The notes below the pieces were generated by a model. That model was given only the letters and a program-made list of their open reading frames with translations, did no database searches and had not been told where the DNA came from. Of a stretch of 64,000 nt of DNA, positions 45,990 to 53,558 are shown one piece after another. The translations under genes and the position numbers were made by a program. The DNA comes from Saprospiraceae bacterium (GTDB lineage: Bacteria > Bacteroidota > Bacteroidia > Chitinophagales > Saprospiraceae), in the NCBI GenBank assembly GCA_016715105.1, contig JADKBO010000006.1, forward strand, positions 248,001-312,000, given 5' to 3'. Positions within the stretch are counted from its first letter, which is position 1; every line of letters begins with the position of its first letter.

Positions 45990-46034
45990 CGGAGAGCGGA
46001 GGACCGGAGAACGGAAATCGGAAATCGGGAAAAA
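45990..46034. repeat. Heptamer CGGARAN array directly after the kinase stop
   Basis: CGGAGAG, CGGAGGA, (C) CGGAGAA, CGGAAAT, CGGAAAT, CGGGA follow one another at 45990-46030, starting with the base after the stop codon. Confidence 0.75.
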
Positions 46035-46159
46035 TGAAGTTTCATGATTTTGGTTGACAACTTTTACTTTTATTCTGAAGCTTTAAAAAATTCCACTCAT
46101 ATTATAAATTAAAAGATGCGTCCTAAGCCATGTGCAAAACTGATCACTGAGACTCTGCA

Positions 46160-46226
46160 TGGGGGCTGCTTTGTCGCTGATTTTGTCAATAAACATAAAA
46201 GAGGTCGACAAAGCGACCCCTTTTAA
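46160..46226. terminator. Bidirectional terminator with alternative hairpins between the kinase and susD
   Basis: The proximal hairpin pairs AAAAGAGGTCG (46197-46207) with CGACCCCTTTT (46214-46224). A second, longer pairing is possible between GGGGCTGCTTTGTCG (46162-46176) and CGACAAAGCGACCCC (46205-46219), overlapping the first stem. It could serve the kinase gene on the plus strand and susD on the minus strand. Confidence 0.75.
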
Positions 46227-46294
46227 ATGTCAAAGCTTAAGAACTTTCTTATAAAACCATTCAAATCACATAAACAATTTCATTACTCAATCCA

Positions 46295-47767
46295 TTAATA
46301 GCCAGGATTTTGTCCAATTTTTTCTGCATCGAAAGGAGGAATGGGGAATAAATAATCATTTTCATCAAAACCTTGTGCGTTGTCTGGAAGATTTACTTCT
46401 TGCAACAATTTTTTCCTCAATACATCAAAATAACGGTCACCTTCAAAACACAACTCAAAGTTTCTTTCGTCAATTACCTTTTTATCAAAATCAGCTTGTG
46501 ACATAGACAGCGTAGCCAGAGCTTCAGTTCCCGGGCCACCAGGGCCACCGTTTGCACGCTCAATGATGACATTTATTCTATCTACGGCTAGTTGAGTAGG
46601 ACCGCTTCCTGCCATATTTGCTGCTTCTGCATACATCAAATAAACATCAGCCAATCGAAGGATGGGAATTTCAATACCAGAAGGACCACCCCCAACTTGT
46701 TCGTCAAATGTGAGATTGGGCATGTTGAATTTTCCAGTGTACGGAGTTCCATCGGAAGACTCGGTCCAATTTATCATGGGGGCAGAAGGATCGTAAATAT
46801 CAGCTGTCCAATTTTCCAAAACATAACTTGTTCGTCTTGGTTGCTCAGGGTAATTATCAAGCCATGTTGGTATCACACCTCCACCACTCCAGCCATCCAT
46901 TTCTGAAGGGGCCCAAACATTTCCCGGCATGTATTCAGAACCTGTTTCTGCTGCATAGGAGGATTGAAAAGCAAACAAAATTTCACTGTTTCCTCTGTTG
47001 GAAGTTTTGAAAATATCCTCAACATTTGGGAGTAAGCTGTATGGACCATTTTTGATCACATCGTCTGCAGCATCTCTGGCTTTTGCATAATTATCCTTCT
47101 GATTGAGTGGCGCTGTTGCCCTGGTCAAGTAAACTTTTGCAAGTAAGGCTTTGGCTATCCATTTATTGGGTTTACCGTGGGTTGAGGGATCATAATCATT
47201 CAAGTTTGCAGCAGCAAATGTCAAATCTGCTTCTATTTTATCATAAACCGTAGCAATTTCCAATCTAGACTCGGGTGTCAAAGGATTGCTGATCAAATCG
47301 GGAGTTTCTTCGTCGATGTATGGAATCTTACCATAATACCTTACCAAATAAAAGTAATTGAATGCCCTCAAAAACTTTGCTTGACCTTCAATATCATTGA
47401 TGACACTTGCAGGATTTCCTTCGAGGCTATTGGCTTTCACCGCTTTGATAACCGCATTGATATTTGAAATGGCCTTGAAATGCCAAGACCAGAAATCATT
47501 GAATGAGTTGGGTTCGTAATCCAAACTCGATCCATATTGCTGCCCATCTGGCAAACCAAGTGGGTTTTGATAACCACCCCAAGTAGAAAACAATGCATTC
47601 ATGGAAGCTGCAAAAGCCGCTTCGCATTGTGCTGTTGTATTATAAAAGGACTCTGGCGTAGAAAGACCTAGCGGCTCCTCAGTCAAATCCTGACATGAAG
47701 GAAACCAAGTAAACAAGATCAAACAAGTCAATGATAATTTTAATGTTGTATGAATAGATTTTATCAT
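46295..47767 (-). CDS. SusD/RagB-family outer-membrane glycan-binding lipoprotein
   Basis: A 490-residue lipoprotein (lipobox FPSC) of the SusD family, the surface glycan-binding partner of SusC. It has the N-terminal LTEEPLGLSTPESFYNT, the TPR-like helix region with FLRAFNYFYLVRYYGKIPYI, and the typical SusD C-terminus with ILRLADVYLMYAEAANMA and ERNFELCFEGDRYFDVLR. ATG 47767 is preferred over one 51 nt upstream because the signal peptide begins there. It starts 28 nt after the SusC stop, the usual order. It marks this region as a polysaccharide utilisation locus. Confidence 0.97.
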   Translation of the reverse strand: MIKSIHTTLKLSLTCLILFTWFPSCQDLTEEPLGLSTPESFYNTTAQCEAAFAASMNALFSTWGGYQNPLGLPDGQQYGSSLDYEPNSFNDFWSWHFKAISNINAVIKAVKANSLEGNPASVINDIEGQAKFLRAFNYFYLVRYYGKIPYIDEETPDLISNPLTPESRLEIATVYDKIEADLTFAAANLNDYDPSTHGKPNKWIAKALLAKVYLTRATAPLNQKDNYAKARDAADDVIKNGPYSLLPNVEDIFKTSNRGNSEILFAFQSSYAAETGSEYMPGNVWAPSEMDGWSGGGVIPTWLDNYPEQPRRTSYVLENWTADIYDPSAPMINWTESSDGTPYTGKFNMPNLTFDEQVGGGPSGIEIPILRLADVYLMYAEAANMAGSGPTQLAVDRINVIIERANGGPGGPGTEALATLSMSQADFDKKVIDERNFELCFEGDRYFDVLRKKLLQEVNLPDNAQGFDENDYLFPIPPFDAEKIGQNPGY

Positions 47768-47795
47768 CACAATATAATTTTGATTTGTATTTAAA

Positions 47796-50700
47796 TTAAA
47801 ATGAGACATTGAGACCAAACATGATTGTTTTGGAAGATGGATAATTACTCAAATCAATGCCATCTCCTCCAGCAGAACGCAAGTTGAATGAACTCACTTC
47901 TGGATCATATCCTGTATAGTTGGTTAATGTCAAAAGGTTGGCACCACTCACACTTACTGCAAGCTTTGGTACTTTTATTTTGCTCAACAATGAGCTTGGT
48001 AAGTTGTAAGAAAGTGTGATGTTTTTTAATCGCACGTATGAGCCATCTTCAACATAATTACTCCATCTATTATCTGCGCCGCCTGTCGCGTCTGCGGTTC
48101 TGCTTGGCCCCAGTTGCATCATATTGATTTCTTGAGAAGTATAGTAAAATCCAGGAACATTGGTGTTTTGGTTGTCTGGTGTCCATGCATTATTTAAGTT
48201 TGCACCCGTGCCATATGCTGGAGAATCCAATCTGATCCGCACGGCGTTGAAGATCTCATTTCCATAACTACCTTGTAGCAAAAAGTTGAGGCCAAATCCC
48301 TTGTAGGTCAAAGAGTTATTCCACCCAAAGATTACATTCGGATCAGAATTTCCGATGACTTCTTGACCATCAGCCGCTCTGGTAATACGACCATCTCCGT
48401 CTACATCTTTAAATTTTATTGAGCCAGGAGCTTGTCCATATTTTCTGGCTTCTTCTGCTTCATCAGTGCCCCAAGTTCCCAAAACTGTGTATCCTATCAT
48501 TTGGTTGACCGGTTCTCCGACTCGTAGTTGTTTGAGAGAATTGTTACCTCCTCTCCAGATATTGTAACCACCACCAGTATTGGTACGAATGTCAATAAAA
48601 GACGCACCGTCAGACAATTCCAAAACTTTACTGCGATTGAATGATGTAACAACATTTGTATTCCAGGTAAAAGATCCACCTGCTATTGGCGTTGCTCCAA
48701 TCGATAATTCCATTCCTTCATTTTGGATAGAACCAACGTTTGCCAATTTACTGGTGAAGCCTGTATATGCCTCAACGGTTGCGTTGAGTAATAAATCACT
48801 GGTTACCTTGCGGTAGAAATCAACTGTAGCAGTAAGTCTTTCATTGAATAATCCCAAATCCATACCCAAATTGGATTGAGCAGTGGTTTCCCATTTGAGG
48901 TCAGGATTGCCCGGACGAGCTAAAGCATAACCAATGTTATAACTGCCATCTCCATTATAAGCATAATTGAATCCAGACCCAACAGTACCAAGTGTTTGAT
49001 AGGGTTGAATGGCCTGATTTCCTGTTTTACCCCAACTGGCTCTCAATTTAAGATTTGAGATGGTTTTTGAATCCTTCAGAAATCCTTCTTCTGTAATCCG
49101 CCAAGCCACTGCTGCTGAAGGGAAATAACCCCACTTATTATTCGCTCCAAATACCGATGAACCATCTGCCCTTGCACTTACAGTCAATAAATACTTATCA
49201 GCATAAGCGTAATTGACTCTACCCAAAAATGAATTAAGCACTGTTTTGGTATCATAATTTGACTTTTCGCCAATGTTTGAAGCACCACCAAAATCATTGA
49301 TACCCGTCAAGTCATTGAAAAAACCATTTGCGGATATAAAACTGCCTTTACCAAGATTGAGTTGTTGTTCTGCAACACCGGTAAGGCTCAATTTATGGTT
49401 TGATCTGATGGTGGTGTTGTAAGTCAGGATATTGGAATTTTGATAAAACTGATATTTGTCTTCTGATAAATTTCCGGTGCCTGGAGCTCCTCTGCCTGGT
49501 TGTGTTTTGGAACTGTAATAATTTAAATTATCTGAATTATTGACAGCAGCTGAACCCGTAACTCGGAAAGTAAGACCTTCCAATATTTTGAAGTCCAAAA
49601 ATGTGCTTACCTCATTGATGATCGAATTTCTTTCTGATTTTGTTTCTAGGGCTGTTGCCACAGGATTCCAAACATCCGGATCGGCATAAATTTTGCTTCC
49701 ATCGGGACCACCTCTTAAAGCTCTAAAGTTATAACTACCAGACTCATCATACACTGGAGTGGCAGGGTCAAATCTGGCGACCGTATTGATGACTTGGCCC
49801 AAAATATCTCCAAACCTTGTTCCTTCACCAACGGGTGGTACATTCCCTTTTGCTTTGATCACATTGAGGTTAAATCCACCACTGAGCCAATCATTAACCT
49901 TTAAGTCAAGATTACTCCTCAAATTATACCTTTTGTACTGAGAATTGATCACAATACCTTGTTGATCGACCATACCACCAGATACATAATACCTAGCCTG
50001 ATTGTTACCACCTGTGATTGATAATTGGTGATTATACAAACTTCCAGCTCTATACAATTCATCTTGCCAATCGGTACCACCACCATTTGCAAGTGCTGAT
50101 ATTTGACTTTCCGTAAAGGGTATAACAGGCACAATAGGTGCAGCAGGCGTTCCATTTTGGGTTGCTGCATAAACATTGGCCTTACGGGCAAAATCAGCTG
50201 GACTCAGTAAGTCCAATTTTTTGGCCAATGACTGCGATCCACCACTAAAATTATAAGATATCACTGGTTTGGCTGAAGATCCTCTTTTGGTTGTCACTAT
50301 GATGACACCATTGGCTCCACGAGCACCATAAACTGCTGTAGCAGATGCATCTTTGAGTACCTCCACTGTCTCAATATCATTGGGATTGATGGTACTGATG
50401 TCGACTCCTTGAAGTCCATCGACAACCACTAATGCATTATTTCCACCATTTACTGAATTTCCTCCTCTGATTCTGATGATGGTACTTCCACCAGGCGAAC
50501 CGTCAGTATTTTGTACTGATACCCCGGCAGCTCTACCCTGAAGCGCCTGATCTACTCTTTGTGTGGGCAATTCTTTTAAGTCAGTGCCTTTGACAGAACT
50601 CACAGAACCTGATAAATCTGATTTTCTGACAGAGCCATAACCTATCACGGTTACCTCATTGAGCGTCGTAGCATCACTGAGCATGACCACCTCTACCGTA

Positions 50701-51038
50701 TTGGATGATGAAATATCAACTTCTTGGCTTACATATCCAACATACGAAATCATCAGTGCAGTCGAATTGTTGTCAACAGAAATACTAAACTTACCATCGA
50801 TGTCTGTCACCACTCCATTGCTTGTACCTTTTTCCAAAATGGTGGCACCAATCAATGGCTCATTATTGGCATCGAAAACACGACCTGTTATGATTTTGGC
50901 TTCCTCAACAATCACGTCTAAATCTACAAATTTGGAGTCGGCTCTTATTGGTTGATCATGCAACATAAAAACCAATAGCAAAAAGATGCTTAAACATTTT
51001 GGCGTCTTCTTGAGCAAATAAGTAATACTTCCTATCAT
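47796..51038 (-). CDS. SusC/RagA-family TonB-linked outer-membrane transporter
   Basis: A 1080-residue outer-membrane importer. After the signal peptide (to about residue 33) come a carboxypeptidase-regulatory-like domain (GRVFDANNEPLIGATI, about 52-130), a plug domain with VTVIGYGSVRKSDLSGSVSSV and LKDASATAVYGARGANGVII, and a beta-barrel that ends in TIMFGLNVSF. It moves large oligosaccharides across the outer membrane with energy from TonB. The conserved SusC motif DASATAVYG is intact. Upstream (51129-51174) lies the promoter-like box shared with two other units of the locus. The substrate is unknown. Confidence 0.98.
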   Translation of the reverse strand: MIGSITYLLKKTPKCLSIFLLLVFMLHDQPIRADSKFVDLDVIVEEAKIITGRVFDANNEPLIGATILEKGTSNGVVTDIDGKFSISVDNNSTALMISYVGYVSQEVDISSSNTVEVVMLSDATTLNEVTVIGYGSVRKSDLSGSVSSVKGTDLKELPTQRVDQALQGRAAGVSVQNTDGSPGGSTIIRIRGGNSVNGGNNALVVVDGLQGVDISTINPNDIETVEVLKDASATAVYGARGANGVIIVTTKRGSSAKPVISYNFSGGSQSLAKKLDLLSPADFARKANVYAATQNGTPAAPIVPVIPFTESQISALANGGGTDWQDELYRAGSLYNHQLSITGGNNQARYYVSGGMVDQQGIVINSQYKRYNLRSNLDLKVNDWLSGGFNLNVIKAKGNVPPVGEGTRFGDILGQVINTVARFDPATPVYDESGSYNFRALRGGPDGSKIYADPDVWNPVATALETKSERNSIINEVSTFLDFKILEGLTFRVTGSAAVNNSDNLNYYSSKTQPGRGAPGTGNLSEDKYQFYQNSNILTYNTTIRSNHKLSLTGVAEQQLNLGKGSFISANGFFNDLTGINDFGGASNIGEKSNYDTKTVLNSFLGRVNYAYADKYLLTVSARADGSSVFGANNKWGYFPSAAVAWRITEEGFLKDSKTISNLKLRASWGKTGNQAIQPYQTLGTVGSGFNYAYNGDGSYNIGYALARPGNPDLKWETTAQSNLGMDLGLFNERLTATVDFYRKVTSDLLLNATVEAYTGFTSKLANVGSIQNEGMELSIGATPIAGGSFTWNTNVVTSFNRSKVLELSDGASFIDIRTNTGGGYNIWRGGNNSLKQLRVGEPVNQMIGYTVLGTWGTDEAEEARKYGQAPGSIKFKDVDGDGRITRAADGQEVIGNSDPNVIFGWNNSLTYKGFGLNFLLQGSYGNEIFNAVRIRLDSPAYGTGANLNNAWTPDNQNTNVPGFYYTSQEINMMQLGPSRTADATGGADNRWSNYVEDGSYVRLKNITLSYNLPSSLLSKIKVPKLAVSVSGANLLTLTNYTGYDPEVSSFNLRSAGGDGIDLSNYPSSKTIMFGLNVSF

Positions 51039-51128
51039 ATCGCTGTATTTATTAATATTTATGAGATTAACTTCATTTTTGTCTTATTAATAAAAGAAAC
51101 GTTTAAAAAGATAAAATTGTGAGTATTT

Positions 51129-51174
51129 GAAAGTTAAATTAACAATTATATCTTTCGTTTCGTTATTTTTTATA
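51129..51174 (-). promoter_or_regulatory. Shared PUL promoter box upstream of susC
   Basis: On the minus strand, TATAAAAAATAACGAAAC then GAAAG (51152-51174) is followed 15 nt later by TAACTTTC (51129-51136) and AAA. Closely similar boxes precede the other two transcription units of the locus. The TAACTTTC part resembles TAnnTTTG with the last base changed. Confidence 0.6.
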
Positions 51175-51399
51175 AAAATATTCTTTTTTAATAGTATTAA
51201 CATAACTTTTGATCACTTTTTTTAAAAAAAATGTAACTTGGAGCATTACACCTACTGTTAATTATTGATTATCAGTGTTTTAATAAAATATAAATTTATC
51301 GTTACTAAGAAATGCAGGTATATACCAATTGGTTTAATAGACTTAAATGGGCGTTAAATTTGCGAAATTCTACTAAAAGTTTTCAAAATATACTTACGC

Positions 51400-51443
51400 A
51401 AAAAAGGTCTTAAAAGCAATAATAGCTTTCAAAACCTTTTTAT
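51400..51443. terminator. Terminator-like hairpin after the SGNH gene
   Basis: AAAAAAGGT / ACCTTTTT arms with an inner AAAGC / GCTTT helix, and a T-tract on both strands, about 90 nt after the SGNH stop on the minus strand. Confidence 0.65.
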
Positions 51444-51534
51444 TTGAGTACTCAAATGCAAATTATCGTGAAAATACTCAGCGAATATCCTTATAATTGA
51501 ATGATAGGATAGCCCTCAAAATCTATCAATTGTC

Positions 51535-52641
51535 CTATTTTGCAAGTATCTTATTGATCACCGGGTGAAGCACTTTGGCCATTCTGAACATGCCCAGATC
51601 AGTAGGATGAGAATCATCGACAGTGCCTTCAAAATCGTCGCCAATCAAATGATCACCTTTTTGATAGTATAAGTTTTTGATTTTCTCCTTTTTCAATACG
51701 TCATACGCCGCGCTCAGTTTCTGCCATTTGCGGTGTTGTAATTTATTCTTGCTGTCTCTGAAAACAGGGGTGTTTTCGGGAAAAATGGCATCATCTGGAT
51801 AAATGTAGTTTTCCAACAGTAAAATAGGTGTTGTTGGCTTGCATTTGCGCACCTGTCTTACCAAATCAATGGCTCTTTGATAGATGATAGACGTGTCGGA
51901 ATTGGGATTGCAATCAATGATAACCATGGCCACATCCATTTCGCAGATGGCTTGTCCCACACTTTCCTCAAATGTACCTTCGCCACTAAAACCCAAATTA
52001 TATACACTTCTATCCAACCACCTGGCTAAAATATTGGTGTATGCCATTCCCGGTCTGCTGGCACATCCTCCTTGTGTAATGCTGGAACCATAATGTACGA
52101 TGGGCTTTTTATTCAAAAGATAATTTTCCTTTGGTTTGGTTACTTCAGCACTTTCATTGACTCCAAGGAAAACAGATTCCACCCCGTCATAAAGGGGTAG
52201 ATTTAAAAGATATTCTCTGTATTCTGCATTTTTATTTTCAAAAATCAGGTACTCACTGGTTTTGTCTTTGGGGCGAGCGGTTTCGATAAAATTCCATTGG
52301 CCATTTTTGTAGGTATACAAATCAAGTCCTGCAATTCCAGTCCAAGCCATATGAGGAAATTTTTCGTTGGTAAGTAAGGTCCATTTGATGGAAATTCGAG
52401 TGGCATTTGTCCTGAATCTTACGGAAACTCCAGCAGTATTCAAACTCAAATCCCATACTTCTTTCCTGACGATTTTTTCAAACTTGGCTGGTAAACGATT
52501 GTAGTTATCTTCCTGGTGGTATTTTCCAATGACCGAAAACTGACTACAATCAACATATTTGACTGCTTCGGTTTTGGCTTTTTGTGCACAAAGAGTGGCA
52601 GTGAGCAAACAAAAAAATAAAATCTGACTGTAAATTTTCAT
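51535..52641 (-). CDS. SGNH/GDSL-family secreted hydrolase (esterase)
   Basis: A 368-residue exported protein with a signal peptide ending in ATLCAQ. An N-terminal beta-rich domain (about 25-175) precedes the SGNH hydrolase domain. The nucleophile serine is in HYGSSITQGG (near residue 186), the glycine block in LGFSGEGTF, the asparagine block in IIDCNPNSD, and the catalytic D/H pair in DDSHPTDLGMF. This architecture matches carbohydrate deacetylases/esterases that remove acyl groups from polysaccharides. It is the last gene of a unit that includes a propeller lipoprotein and a transporter, so it probably deacylates the locus substrate. The ATG at 52641 begins the signal peptide. Confidence 0.92.
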   Translation of the reverse strand: MKIYSQILFFCLLTATLCAQKAKTEAVKYVDCSQFSVIGKYHQEDNYNRLPAKFEKIVRKEVWDLSLNTAGVSVRFRTNATRISIKWTLLTNEKFPHMAWTGIAGLDLYTYKNGQWNFIETARPKDKTSEYLIFENKNAEYREYLLNLPLYDGVESVFLGVNESAEVTKPKENYLLNKKPIVHYGSSITQGGCASRPGMAYTNILARWLDRSVYNLGFSGEGTFEESVGQAICEMDVAMVIIDCNPNSDTSIIYQRAIDLVRQVRKCKPTTPILLLENYIYPDDAIFPENTPVFRDSKNKLQHRKWQKLSAAYDVLKKEKIKNLYYQKGDHLIGDDFEGTVDDSHPTDLGMFRMAKVLHPVINKILAK

Positions 52642-52668
52642 TGTGATCAATTTTAGAATTTAATGTGA

Positions 52669-53556
52669 TTAATTTGAATTTTTGGATTCATCGATCACCA
52701 TCATTATCGCTGAAACAATGGCTAATATCATACCTATGAGAATGATGAAGTGCGGAATAGTTTGGTGTAAAATCAATGATATGATGATGGTAACAACGGG
52801 CGGCATAGCTGTAGAAATGGGTGCAACAAATATGGCCTTACCGTATCTGAATGAATACACAATGAATAATGCACCAAATGCATTGAGGATTTGCACACAT
52901 GCAGCCAGGAAAGCCCCGTCCATACCCCAATTGATTGGTGCAGAAAAATCAGTCAATAAAAGAGCGAATGGAACTAAAGCCAAGGCGCCAACGGTCATGT
53001 AAAAGAATATACTTTCTGCATCAGACTCTTGATTGGCGACTTTCAAAACATAACTTTGGATGCCCCATGTAAGCATCACCAAGATGGATAAAATCAACCA
53101 AAGAGAACCGCTTGCGCCGTCGCCATTCGCATCAGAATAACTTAAAAAATAACCTGCAACAAGGGAAAGTGCGATTCCTGTCCAACCCAACCAAGAGCAT
53201 TTTTCTTTCAAAAATAGAACTGCTAAAACAACGGGTACTAAAGGTGTCAAAGAGATCAGGGGAAAAATTAAATAAGCCGGGGCGTATCGCAAGGCAATGA
53301 ATAAAATAAGCTGTCCCGCTGCACCCAATAAACCACATATTATCCCATAGATGATGGTGGATTTATCTTTTTGAAATTTCCATTTCTTTTTTGATAGCGC
53401 AATCATCGCCGCTGGTATCATGGTAAATGCCCAAACTACATAACCCAAGGTAGCCGGAAAGCCATTTTTTTCTGGTAAATCTATAAAGGCCCCCCAAACG
53501 CCACAAAATAATACCACTAAAAGCGAATAATATACCCAGGCGTTTTTGCTCTCCAT
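52669..53556 (-). CDS. EamA/DMT-family inner-membrane transporter
   Basis: A 295-residue protein with about ten membrane helices, two EamA-type halves (about 8-135 and 150-290). The N-terminal half has GVWGAFIDLPEKNG and the second half WLILSILVMLTWGIQSYVLKV. The family exports or imports small metabolites; sugar transport is plausible in this place. It lies 2 nt after the propeller gene and 27 nt before the SGNH gene on the same strand, so it belongs to the locus. The substrate is unknown. Confidence 0.9.
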   Translation of the reverse strand: MESKNAWVYYSLLVVLFCGVWGAFIDLPEKNGFPATLGYVVWAFTMIPAAMIALSKKKWKFQKDKSTIIYGIICGLLGAAGQLILFIALRYAPAYLIFPLISLTPLVPVVLAVLFLKEKCSWLGWTGIALSLVAGYFLSYSDANGDGASGSLWLILSILVMLTWGIQSYVLKVANQESDAESIFFYMTVGALALVPFALLLTDFSAPINWGMDGAFLAACVQILNAFGALFIVYSFRYGKAIFVAPISTAMPPVVTIIISLILHQTIPHFIILIGMILAIVSAIMMVIDESKNSN

Positions 53557-53558
53557 AC

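Larger units (their letters stand above)
51039..51534. other. Intergenic region between susC and the SGNH gene
   Basis: About 500 nt between the end of the SGNH gene and the start of susC. It holds the shared 23-nt box at 51152-51174 with TAACTTTC at 51129-51136 (minus strand), an 8-bp palindrome AAACGTTT at 51097-51104, and a terminator hairpin near 51400-51443. No gene was found. Confidence 0.6.
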
